Shown: piece after piece, positions 17,524 to 27,500 of the stretch
Position numbering within the stretch: position 1 is the stretch's first letter
How the letters are laid out: the number at the start of each line of letters is the position of its first letter
Assembly: GCA_021740225.1 (NCBI GenBank)
Contig: JAIPAF010000004.1
Location: forward strand, 1-36,085
DNA from: Bacteroidales bacterium
GTDB taxonomy: Bacteria > Bacteroidota > Bacteroidia > Bacteroidales > UBA12077
Reading direction: 5' to 3'
Length of the DNA: 36,085 bases
The notes under the pieces: model-generated
Databases searched by the model: none
What the model was told of the DNA's origin: nothing
The model's input: the letters and a program-made list of their open reading frames with translations, nothing else
Translations under genes and position numbers: made by a program

Positions 17524-18411
17524 TCAACCGAAAGAATTTCTGGTATCGATACCCCACATCAATTTATTTCTCAAAGTTGTATAGAAATCTGTGTGATCCA
17601 TCTGCAGAACCTTCATGGAAAATTCGGCTTTCTTTACAGTGATATTCATCACTTTATTAATAATTTTGGAATGATGGTCCATAGATATCAGATACTTTGA
17701 ACCTCGCCCTTCCGGTTTTAATAAGATCTCGCTCTCATCAGGAACCACTATTGGTCTCACCGTGAGATTATGAGGCGAAATAGGGGATATAATAAAATTG
17801 TTCGTATCGGGTAAAACAATAGGTCCCCCCACGCTAAGAGAATACGCGGTGGAACCTGTAGGCGTAGCTATGATTAAACCATCAGCCCAATAGGTATTTA
17901 AATATTGGCCATTCAAATAGACATGAACCGTGATCATCCGGGAATCCTTTTTCTGGATGGTCATATCGTTCAAGGCATAACTGAAATCCGGAAATATAAT
18001 CTCCTCCGAACTCAGGTGTAACAAGGAACGTTCCTCAACTGTATATTTACCAAAATATAAAGATTCAATGGCCTCAGGTATCTCTTCTTTGGCCACATTT
18101 GCCAGGAATCCCAGTTTGCCTGAATTGATTCCAATAACAGGAATATGGGTTTCCCTTACCAAAGATACCGTATCCAAAAAAGTGCCATCTCCTCCTATAC
18201 TGATGAGGAAATCCACGTTCTCGTCAATATCCTTATATCCGGTAAAAGTACTGTTCACAGAAGGATAAAATTGGTATTGATCGCTCATAAAAGATAAAAA
18301 ACCCCGGTGGATGTCAATTTGAAATCCATAATGATTCAGATAATGGAAAAAAGCCTGAATATAACCAAGAAAACCCTGATCGAAGTTTCTCCCGTATACA
18401 GCAACTTTCAT
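17524..18411 (-). CDS. nadK: NAD kinase
   Basis: 295 aa; ISIGGDGTFLDTV, GINSGKLGFLAN, NDMTI, ADGLIIATPTGSTAYSLSVGGPIV. Confidence 0.97.
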   Translation of the reverse strand: MKVAVYGRNFDQGFLGYIQAFFHYLNHYGFQIDIHRGFLSFMSDQYQFYPSVNSTFTGYKDIDENVDFLISIGGDGTFLDTVSLVRETHIPVIGINSGKLGFLANVAKEEIPEAIESLYFGKYTVEERSLLHLSSEEIIFPDFSYALNDMTIQKKDSRMITVHVYLNGQYLNTYWADGLIIATPTGSTAYSLSVGGPIVLPDTNNFIISPISPHNLTVRPIVVPDESEILLKPEGRGSKYLISMDHHSKIINKVMNITVKKAEFSMKVLQMDHTDFYTTLRNKLMWGIDTRNSFG

Positions 18412-18433
18412 GTAGTAATTATTTTATAGATTC

Positions 18434-19099
18434 TCAAGTATTTAAATATCTCATTAGATGATCAAAGCGGGAATTATACAGGTCTTCTTGTTTATCAACT
18501 TCCATAAATGAAGCTTTCACCTCATAGTCATACCGGTTGAATGTTTGAATGACAGAGGTAAGGTCAGCAACATCCAATTTAAGCGTCACTCCCATCCTAA
18601 CGGAATTGGGCCGGGTCTCGATATACATGCTCAATATTTTAGCATCGTTTGATTCCACAATTTGAGCGATTTCACTTAATGAATAATCATTCATATGCAG
18701 GTCAAGGACGATGATTCCCCCCTTTTTTTCGATGGCTGACAACCTGGCAAAAAAATGCATCAGGTCTACCATCTTGATCATTCCCAAATATTCATCCTCT
18801 TCATTGATAACCGGAATAACGGTAAGCCTCAATCTTGAGGCAACTTCAAGGATTTCATACGGATGCTGACTGGAGTAAACATAGGGCCGGAAAAGAGAAA
18901 GCCGGTGATTTCCAATAGGTTCCGCCGGATCATTTAATTCGTATATATCGTCTTCTGCAATTAATCCTAAAAATTTTTTATTATTAACAATGGGGAGATG
19001 AGAAACTTTATAGAATACCATCCAGTTTAAAGCTTCCAATCCGGTATCGGATGTCTTAACAGATGCAATATCATATGATATTAAATCTTTGGCTACCAT
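18434..19099 (-). CDS. CBS-domain pair protein
   Basis: 221 aa; SHLPIVNNKKFLGLIAEDDIYEL and TVIPVINEEDEYLGMIKMVDLM CBS motifs. Confidence 0.88.
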   Translation of the reverse strand: MVAKDLISYDIASVKTSDTGLEALNWMVFYKVSHLPIVNNKKFLGLIAEDDIYELNDPAEPIGNHRLSLFRPYVYSSQHPYEILEVASRLRLTVIPVINEEDEYLGMIKMVDLMHFFARLSAIEKKGGIIVLDLHMNDYSLSEIAQIVESNDAKILSMYIETRPNSVRMGVTLKLDVADLTSVIQTFNRYDYEVKASFMEVDKQEDLYNSRFDHLMRYLNT

Positions 19100-19115
19100 A
19101 TAAAGTTCCTTTAAA

Positions 19116-19147
19116 AACGTTAACTTTGCAACGTTAAATTAACGTTA
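19116..19147. promoter_or_regulatory. Triple AACGTTAA element in the divergent CBS / pdxJ intergenic region, overlapping a candidate Bacteroidota -7 box
   Basis: AACGTTAA at 19116-19123 and 19130-19137, inverted TTAACGTT at 19139-19146 (perfect 17-nt palindrome 19130-19146). TAACTTTG at 19121-19128 matches TAnnTTTG. Confidence 0.5.
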
Positions 19148-19182
19148 CCTCAAATTGTTCTATTTTAATTTGGGCAAAAATC

Positions 19183-19896
19183 ATGACAAGATTAAGTGTA
19201 AATATAAATAAAATTGCAACACTCAGAAATGCCAGGGGAGGTAATATTCCCAACGTGCTGGAAGCAGCAAAAAACTGCGAGAGGTTCGGAGCTCAGGGCA
19301 TCACAGTTCATCCCCGTCCGGATGAAAGACATATACGCTATCAGGACGTAAGGAACATCAAACCTGTAATCACCACAGAATTCAATATAGAAGGTTATCC
19401 CTCGGATAATTTTTTGCAACTGGTAAAAGAAGTCAAACCTCACCAGGTAACCATGGTACCGGATTCCCCAAAAAGCCTGACCTCAAACCAGGGTTGGGAT
19501 ACCGTCAATCACAAGGATTTTCTCAAGGAAGTGATTAAAGAGCTACATTCTGAAGACATCAGGACTTCCATCTTTATTGAAACCGCTCCGGAACTTATCA
19601 GAAATGCCTCTAAGACAGGAACAGACAGGGTCGAACTCTATACCGAGCCTTATGCAAGAAAATATCCTGTAAACAAAGAAGAGGCCATAGAGCCCTTTAT
19701 ACGAGCTGCAGAACTGGCCAGAGAACTGGGGCTTGGCCTGAATGCCGGTCACGATTTAAATCTTGAGAACCTGCATTATCTGAAGCAAAACATACCGGGA
19801 TTGCTGGAAGTCTCTATCGGACATGCATTGATTGCCGATGCATTGTATTATGGAATGGAAAATACCATACAGCTTTATCTCAGACAATTAATATAA
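19183..19896 (+). CDS. pdxJ: Pyridoxine 5'-phosphate synthase
   Basis: 237 aa; [93 protein letters not shown]. Confidence 0.98.
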   Translation: MTRLSVNINKIATLRNARGGNIPNVLEAAKNCERFGAQGITVHPRPDERHIRYQDVRNIKPVITTEFNIEGYPSDNFLQLVKEVKPHQVTMVPDSPKSLTSNQGWDTVNHKDFLKEVIKELHSEDIRTSIFIETAPELIRNASKTGTDRVELYTEPYARKYPVNKEEAIEPFIRAAELARELGLGLNAGHDLNLENLHYLKQNIPGLLEVSIGHALIADALYYGMENTIQLYLRQLI

Positions 19897-19899
19897 TAT

Positions 19900-20748
19900 A
19901 TGAAATTGCATTTCAAGCAAATGGGAGCAGGAGAACCTCTGATTATTCTCCATGGATTGTATGGTTCCTCTGATAATTGGATGAACATAGGAAAAATGCT
20001 CTCGGAATTTTATCGGGTTTATCTTGTAGATCAGAGAAATCATGGACATTCTCCTCACAGTAACAAGCACAACTACTATTTGATGCGTGACGATCTCCTG
20101 GAATTCATGAAAACTCAAGGCCTAGAACAAGCAAACATAATCGGGCACTCTATGGGTGGCAAAACCGCCTTGTTTTTTGCGGTTGCCTATCCCAAAATGG
20201 TTCAGAAACTGATCGTTGTAGATATCGCCCCTACTCCCTATCAGATGTTGACAGATTCAAATCCCCATGCCCTTAATCATTTAAACATCATCAATGCATT
20301 ATATAATCTGGATATAGATCATATAAGCACATTAAAAGAGGCCGACAGACAACTATCCGAACTCATTCCTTATCAAAGGATACGGCAGTTTTTGCTAAAA
20401 AATCTGAAGCGCGATAAAGATGGAACTTTCAGATGGTTATTGAATGTAAGCACCATACGCAATGAACTACCGGCCATTCTGAACGGGCTGAACCCTGATA
20501 AGTATCAAAACACCAACAAACTCTTTTCTTTTCCCGTACTATTTATTAAAGGAGAAAAATCCGAATACATTCAACAAAAAGATAAGGAAGACATTTTGAA
20601 AATTTTTCCTCACGCCGGGATACAAACCATAGAAGGTGCGGGGCACTGGGTACACGCTGAAAAGAAGGAAAAGTTCATGGAAATGGTACGGGGTTTTCTT
20701 TCTTATAATGGAGCATCTCATAATAAAACCGATCGATCAGTAAATTAG
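19900..20748 (+). CDS. Alpha/beta-fold hydrolase (YbfF-like esterase)
   Basis: 282 aa; LHGLYGSSDNW, VDQRNHGHSPH, nucleophile elbow IGHSMGGKTA, C-terminal GAGHWVHAEK. Confidence 0.93.
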   Translation: MKLHFKQMGAGEPLIILHGLYGSSDNWMNIGKMLSEFYRVYLVDQRNHGHSPHSNKHNYYLMRDDLLEFMKTQGLEQANIIGHSMGGKTALFFAVAYPKMVQKLIVVDIAPTPYQMLTDSNPHALNHLNIINALYNLDIDHISTLKEADRQLSELIPYQRIRQFLLKNLKRDKDGTFRWLLNVSTIRNELPAILNGLNPDKYQNTNKLFSFPVLFIKGEKSEYIQQKDKEDILKIFPHAGIQTIEGAGHWVHAEKKEKFMEMVRGFLSYNGASHNKTDRSVN

Positions 20749-20797
20749 ATAGACCGATCCAATTTCCGAATTTCATAGAACTTTCTGTACATACAAA

Positions 20798-21520
20798 TCA
20801 ATCGGTTACATATTCAATTTTCTCCTGGGCAATTAATTGGATTCCCTTGTATCGCAATAAAAGCTGGGCCACAGTAATTGCATCCTTTTCGCAATAACGA
20901 ACAATGCGGGAAAGATCCCTGTCTTCCCAGTATATTTTTCCGACCATGCTTCCGTCAATATCGTCTTTAGGTGTGGGGATGCCGAATTTATAGGCAAGAA
21001 GATCGAGGCTGGTATAATTTTTATAATCCCCGAATTTCCACAATTCCATTGTATCAAGGAAAGGTACTTCCCAGGGTTTCTTACCGGGTACATTCAATAT
21101 TTCCGGTACAGGCAATCCATTGATTAACAATCTTCTGATTATGTATGGGAAATCAAATTCCTTGCCATTATGGGCACATAGGTAAACATCTGATTTACTG
21201 GAAAACTTATTCAGCATATCTGTGAAATCATTTAAAAGACTTTTTTCATCATCGCCGTAGAACGATTTTACTCTAAGCCCGTACGTACCGGATCGATCAA
21301 TGATTAATCCCACAGAAATACATATCACCTTACCAAACTCCGCATAAATTCCGGCCCTTGAGTAAACATCCGCTGCAGTCTCCTCTTCCCCTCTAAACTT
21401 TGAAGATTTTTTATCCCAGAATTTTTCCTCACTTTCAGGAAGTTCACTATAGGAAGAAAAGAGGGGTACGGTTTCTATATCCAGAAACAATATTTTCTCA
21501 GGGTTGTATTGTTCGAGCAT
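20798..21520 (-). CDS. Predicted 3'-5' exonuclease, DnaQ/PolB-like fold
   Basis: 240 aa; DIETVP (ExoI), AHNGKEFDFPYI (ExoII), YCEKDAITVAQLLL (ExoIII). Confidence 0.88.
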   Translation of the reverse strand: MLEQYNPEKILFLDIETVPLFSSYSELPESEEKFWDKKSSKFRGEEETAADVYSRAGIYAEFGKVICISVGLIIDRSGTYGLRVKSFYGDDEKSLLNDFTDMLNKFSSKSDVYLCAHNGKEFDFPYIIRRLLINGLPVPEILNVPGKKPWEVPFLDTMELWKFGDYKNYTSLDLLAYKFGIPTPKDDIDGSMVGKIYWEDRDLSRIVRYCEKDAITVAQLLLRYKGIQLIAQEKIEYVTD

Positions 21521-21752
21521 AATATCTGAATTAATTGATTCATCTTCTATACAAATTTTTTGAGAATGGTTGTATGGATGCTGATGGCCACCGAACCCCT
21601 ACCACCTTAAAGGTATAATGGTATTCGTATATCTTCTAGTAGGCTCGATAAACTGCAGCATCATGGGGTTTACCGTTGTTTTACCAAGCCCGAGGCTTGT
21701 CATCAATGCCAACTACCCATATGTTTGTGTTTTATGTTTTTATCAGGATTCT

Positions 21753-22625
21753 TTACAGACCAAACAAACCACCCCCGGCCTTTCTCTTAATTCTCCTGAA
21801 ATCTCTTTTCAAAAAACCATCGGGTCTTCTTCCTTTTTTTATAATATGATAATCAAAATAATAAATCTTAGCATCTTTCGCTCCCATCAATATTTTATAG
21901 CACCGTTCTCTGTAGCGAGAACCTTGAGGCCCAACTTTATGTAAAAACACCACCTTCTCTCGCTCGTCTTTAATGGCCTGTTTCACCTCCCCCCTGGTTA
22001 CCAGCTTAAAATCATAGGGATAATACTCTTTGATCTTTTCTCTAGTGTTTACATCTTCTGCCAATTCATCCTCAATCAGGTAAAGCGTTTTATCCTTAAT
22101 ATCCTCCAGATTTTTATTGTAATAGTCTAAGTCTTCATCAACAATATCCGGATTCTCCTTCATGTTTTTTACATGGTTCTGCATAAATCTTATTATAACA
22201 TCCATTTTGTAGACCCAGGATTCCTCATCCACCTTCCGGTAAGAAAGTGGAAAGGCGCATAGTGAAGGCATCTCCTTCAAATCATCTTCCCCATCTCCTT
22301 TTAAAAGACTTAGAAAACGGTATCGTACTTTTGTTTTATCTCTCTCAAAAACAACAAGATTCGAAATTAAAAAGAAATTATCCGGATTATTTTTCTTCTC
22401 TTCGAATTCATTGCGCTCTATAAATTCATAATCACCTATATGCCAATTAGTTTTTACAGCCTCTTTTAGTTTGATATTATAGGTGGAGGTAGGATTGGGA
22501 TCTAAAACGATGTAAGTTTCGGTATCAAAAAACTCATTCAATTCCTGAACAGTTGGAGCCTCATGCTGTGCGAATGCACTAAAAGAAAAGATTATAAGGA
22601 TTACAAAAAACAGAATCTTCTTCAT
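21753..22625 (-). CDS. Exported protein of unknown function, 290 aa
   Basis: Signal peptide MKKILFFVILIIFSFSAFAQ; long ORF with normal codon use; no recognised catalytic motif; strongly basic C-terminus (IIKKGRRPDGFLKRDFRRIKRKAGGG). Confidence 0.8.
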   Translation of the reverse strand: MKKILFFVILIIFSFSAFAQHEAPTVQELNEFFDTETYIVLDPNPTSTYNIKLKEAVKTNWHIGDYEFIERNEFEEKKNNPDNFFLISNLVVFERDKTKVRYRFLSLLKGDGEDDLKEMPSLCAFPLSYRKVDEESWVYKMDVIIRFMQNHVKNMKENPDIVDEDLDYYNKNLEDIKDKTLYLIEDELAEDVNTREKIKEYYPYDFKLVTRGEVKQAIKDEREKVVFLHKVGPQGSRYRERCYKILMGAKDAKIYYFDYHIIKKGRRPDGFLKRDFRRIKRKAGGGLFGL

Positions 22626-22807
22626 AGTTAAATTTTTGTGGGGTATTATACATCAACAAAAATAATATAACAATACCTTTATTGAAAATAAAATCAATTA
22701 ATTTTCTTCACTTTATTTGACTAATAGGGGTAAATTTTGTTTCTTTCATTCTCTCAAAATGAATAAATTCATTAACTTTACGGTTGAATTAATGAGAACA
22801 ATGTTAT

Positions 22808-24520
22808 ATGAAGGTTTTTTACAAAATATTTAAATTCCTCAATGCAGACAATTACCTTGTTGAAAATAAAGAATTTAACCACCAACTTTTCATAAATATT
22901 CTTTCCATCTTTCCACTGATATTGCTATGTACGGTTACACTTAATATGATATTGGAATCCGGAATCAGGACTGTAATCATTTTTAACTTACTGGCTGTGT
23001 TATTATTGGGGACAAATTTGATCATACACAATAACCATAAAAATGATAAATCAGCATTTACAGGCAACTTTCTGTTATTAATCATTTCGGTATATTTCTT
23101 ATCGGCTCTGGGTACAGGGACAATTCAGGGGGGAAATGTTCTGTGGTGCACCACCTATCCCATTGTAGCCTTGTTATCCACTAAAAGAAAGGCCAACCTT
23201 TTTTCCTTTTTGTTTCTTTTAATCATTCTTGTTTCCCCTGTATTCTTACCTTTTCCCATATTCACTCAGCCTTTGGCTTTGGATACGGGCAGGATTGCCT
23301 TTTCAACAGTTTATATAGCAAATTTTTCAATTGTTTATCTGATGATTAAAGGCATTTATAATACGGGAAGAAAAAAAGACACCAGAATCTATCAGTTACA
23401 GGATGAGTTAAAAGATAAAGAAGAGTTCATATCCAAAGTATCCTATCAAATCCGCACCTCACTCAATAATATCGTTGTGGTTTCCAATATGCTTAATACT
23501 TCTGAATTGGACGAACAGAAAAAAGATTACTTCGATACCATTCTGGCATCTACCAATAATTTAGTTGACATGGTCAACAGCTTTTCAGAAATCACCAATG
23601 TAGATGTTCCGGAGCGAAAAAAAAACCAGATAAGGTTTGACCTCAATAGTACCTTACAAAACACCAAGAATCTTTTCGTTATTAAAGAAATCGATAATAA
23701 GAAACATCCCATACGTATCTATTCAGATATAGATTATCCGCTGATCGGCGATCCAGTTAAGGTAAAACAGATCTTTCTGAATCTAATCGAACAAATTTTA
23801 AAACTTTCACGAACCAAACAAATCGAGATCAATCTATACACCAAACAATCCGTTACGGAAAACTCATCGGTAGATATACTTTTTGAACTTTCCACCACGA
23901 GTCTTCAGCAAATTAACAAAGAGATCAGGCTCCGGGACAGATCACAGACTTTTAAAACCAAAAAGGTAATAGATAAACTTGGGTTGCACATAGCAAAACG
24001 AACCATTGAATCTTTAGGGGGAGAGCTTAAGATAGAGATTCAACCGGAAAAATATAATTTCCAGTTTACCCTCAAATTTAAGAAGGCGCTGGAACCGGAG
24101 AAGAAAGAAAATACAAAAATAGCCCCAAGTAGTGAAAGTAAGATCAACCTCAAGAATGCCAATGTGCTTCTGGTAGAAGATAACATGATCAATCAAAAAA
24201 TCGTAGTACTGAGCCTTAAGAATTCCGTTAAAAATGTAGATGTAGCCAATAATGGAAAAGAAGCATTGGATAAATTCGGTTCAGTAAAATACGACATTAT
24301 ACTAATGGATATCCAGTTGCCTGTTATGAATGGAATTGTTACAACTAAAAAAATTAGGAATATCGAAAAAAGCACGAACACCCACACTCCCATCATTGCC
24401 ATAACAGCTTATGCTTTAATGGGTGACAAGGAAGAATGTTTGGCTGCAGGAACCGATGACTATATAAGCAAACCATTCCAAATAGAAACGTTGCTGGAAA
24501 AAATGAACAATTTATTGTGA
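22808..24520 (+). CDS. Membrane hybrid histidine kinase-like protein with apparently degenerate kinase core and intact receiver domain
   Basis: 570 aa; multiple N-terminal TM helices; HisKA-like KVSYQIRTSLNNIV with Tyr in place of His (TAT at 23444-23446); HATPase-like region with non-canonical N box; C-terminal REC LLVEDNMINQKI...IILMDIQLPVMNG...IIAITAYAL...ISKPF. Confidence 0.88.
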   Translation: MKVFYKIFKFLNADNYLVENKEFNHQLFINILSIFPLILLCTVTLNMILESGIRTVIIFNLLAVLLLGTNLIIHNNHKNDKSAFTGNFLLLIISVYFLSALGTGTIQGGNVLWCTTYPIVALLSTKRKANLFSFLFLLIILVSPVFLPFPIFTQPLALDTGRIAFSTVYIANFSIVYLMIKGIYNTGRKKDTRIYQLQDELKDKEEFISKVSYQIRTSLNNIVVVSNMLNTSELDEQKKDYFDTILASTNNLVDMVNSFSEITNVDVPERKKNQIRFDLNSTLQNTKNLFVIKEIDNKKHPIRIYSDIDYPLIGDPVKVKQIFLNLIEQILKLSRTKQIEINLYTKQSVTENSSVDILFELSTTSLQQINKEIRLRDRSQTFKTKKVIDKLGLHIAKRTIESLGGELKIEIQPEKYNFQFTLKFKKALEPEKKENTKIAPSSESKINLKNANVLLVEDNMINQKIVVLSLKNSVKNVDVANNGKEALDKFGSVKYDIILMDIQLPVMNGIVTTKKIRNIEKSTNTHTPIIAITAYALMGDKEECLAAGTDDYISKPFQIETLLEKMNNLL

Positions 24521-24569
24521 ATTGAATTAACAATATCAGAAATGGCTCGTTTCAGGGATACAAATATTA

Positions 24570-27500
24570 TTATTCAGCTAAGGTTTGGGGGTTAAAGCCC
24601 ACTATCAATATGTCGTCTACCTGTTCCTGATCCTTCATCCAATCTTCAATGCTCTTTTCCAGGTAATATTTTTGCTGCACCACTGGCAGTTTATGAATGT
24701 TTAACAATAAGTGACGAAATCTCCTATATTTATACTTTTTCCCTTCAGGACCCCCAAATTGGTCGGCATATCCATCGGTAAACAAATAGATCATATCGTG
24801 ATCCGTGAGTGAAAATTTGCTTTTGGTAATCTCTGTGGCGTCCATTAATTCTTCATGCAATCCCACGGAGAAACGATCTCCTTTTACTTCTTCTATTTTA
24901 TTGTCGCGAAGCAGGTACATCGGACGAAATGCACCGGCGAATTCCAATTCTCTTTTCTTCTTATCTACTACACAAAGGGCAATATCCATCCCATCACGTA
25001 TAGACCGAGTCTTATCCTCTTCCTGCGATAAAGCCGTGAAAATTGCCTTATTCATTTCATAAAGGATATTTCCCACTTCAGTGATTCCCTGGTCATTGAC
25101 TATATGGTCGAACAATTCCACACCAATAATAGACATAAAAGCTCCCGGTACACCGTGGCCGGTACAGTCAACCACCGCCAGGAAAAGCTTGTCATCCTTT
25201 TCATGTATCCAGTAAAAATCGCCACTCACAATATCTTTGGGCTTAAAAAGTATAAAGGAATTTTTTAGTAAATTGTTCAGGTCAGTATTGGAAGCCAAGA
25301 GAGCCTCCTGGATTCTCTTGGCATATAAAAGGCTATCTGTAATACTTTTATTTTTATTTGTTAATTCTTCTTTTTGTTTGGCGATCTGTTGTGCGAATCT
25401 TTCCCGTTCTTTCCGTTGTTGTTTTTTCTTTTTCAATCTTTTGTTTCTCCAATGGAAGATCAATACCAGTAAAGAAATGCTTAAACCCCCATAGATAAGC
25501 AACGCGAGATCACTTTGCCAATAAGGAGTTTCAACTATAATATGAAGCGAGGTGCCTTTGTCATTCCAAATGTTATCATTATTCGAACCCTTTACTCTGA
25601 AAGTATATTCTCCCGGAGCTAAATTTGAAAAAGTGGCATATCTTCTGTTTCCGATATTTACCCATTCATTCTCCACACCTTCAAGCCTATAGGCATATTT
25701 ATTCTGCGAAGGTTGCATAAGGTCCAAGGAAACAAACTCTATGGTGATAAGATTATTCTTATAAGAAATAGTCAGGCTGTCGGTGGCTAACAGGTCATGG
25801 GTTCTTTTCTCTTGATTGGTAACCATTTCAACTGAAGTAATCTCTATATTGGGAATAGTGGTATCCCTCCGAATGGAATCGGGATAGAAAGAGTTTAAGC
25901 CAGAGATTCCCCCGAAAAACATTTCACCGTCACTGGCCTTATAAGCAGCAAGATGGTTAAATTCATAGGCCTGAAGCCCATCGTAAATATCAAAATTCAA
26001 AAAAATCTCTGAAACAGGATCAAATTTGGTAATTCCCATATTTGAGCTTAACCATAAATTACCGTTATCATCTTCAAGAATGGCGTATATCAAGTTATTG
26101 GGCAGACCGTCCTGCTCAGTATAGGTTTTAAACTCTTCGTTCCGGGGATTAAACCGATTAAGACCACCAACTGTTCCAATCCATATATAACCAGCGGAAT
26201 CCTCATGTAAACATAAAACTTCATTGCTTGCCAAGCAATTATGGCAAGCAAGCGACTTTTTTCTGAACTGTTTAAAACCTTTACCGGAACCCAGATATTT
26301 ATTAAAACCTTTATTTGTTGCCACCCAAAGGGTATCATTACTATCAATCATGACATCATATACCAGACTGGAAGTCAAAGAATTTGTGTCATTACTATTG
26401 CCGTAAAAACTTCTCATATCCCCTTCAGCATAAACGTGAAGACCTTTTCGTGTTCCGAACCAGAGTCTGCCTGATTGATCTTCATCAATAGAATATATCC
26501 TGTTGTCGGTGAAAATTTTCTGTAAATGCGAAGGTTCAATAAAATGAAAAGAGCGGGTCTTTAAATCGTAATACGAGACACCCTGGTCTGTCCCTATCCA
26601 TAGCCGGTTCCGACTATCCGGAAACAGCGTATGCACATCATTGCCGGGTATATAGGGCGATTGCCGGATAAATCTTTCCATTCTGAATGTTTCTCTATCA
26701 AGCCTATATAATCCTTTATTCCATGTACCAACCCAAATCCTGTTATATTTATCTTTATAAACAGAAGCGATAAGGTTATCGGCAAACAGTGGCTGATTAT
26801 CATCGTCTTTCTTATAAAGTCTGAAATCTTTCAGATTTTTCTGTAATTTTACTAAACCCTGTAAAGTACCAACCCATATTATATTAGAAGTAAAGCAGCT
26901 GATTTTGTTAATTTGTATGTCCGTTAATCTTGAAGAATTATGCAATAAATTGTCAGGATCTTCAAACTTACCTTCACCGGGTTTAAATAAATAGAGACCT
27001 GCTTCGGTTCCTACCCAAAACAGGCCTTCTTTGTCAATACATATATCATTGATGTTGTTAACATCATGGTATATATTCATGGTATCTACATAATACCGCT
27101 TAAAATCACCGGTATTCCTGTTAAATTTATTAAGTCCTGCATCCGTTCCAATCCAAAGATTCCCGCTGTTATCCTCATAGATCACCTGAATTTTGCTATT
27201 GGTCAACGATTGTTTATCAGAGGAATCATATTTATATCTGTTAAACTCCCCGAGCGCTTCATTAAAATAATTCAATCCATTATTTGTGCCTACCCAAAGC
27301 CTATCCTGATGATCTCTCAAGATGGCAAAATTGTTATCGGCTTCATAATAATTAAAATAATCCCCGGGATACTTGTAACTGGTAAAATTATTTGTTTCCG
27401 GTGCATAACACGTAAGATAACGACTGGTTTGAATCCATATAGAACCCTCATCATCCTGATATAAATTGAACACAGGATTTTCAGGAATGCTATTGCGCAT

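Noticed and set aside
21685-21699. Hairpin caagcc-cga-ggcttg
   Set aside because: Only 6 bp and no T-tract on either strand; too weak to call a terminator or ncRNA.
21618-21944. 108-aa plus ORF between the exonuclease and the exported protein
   Set aside because: Overlaps the C-terminus of the minus-strand exported protein and has no recognisable motif; treated as spurious.
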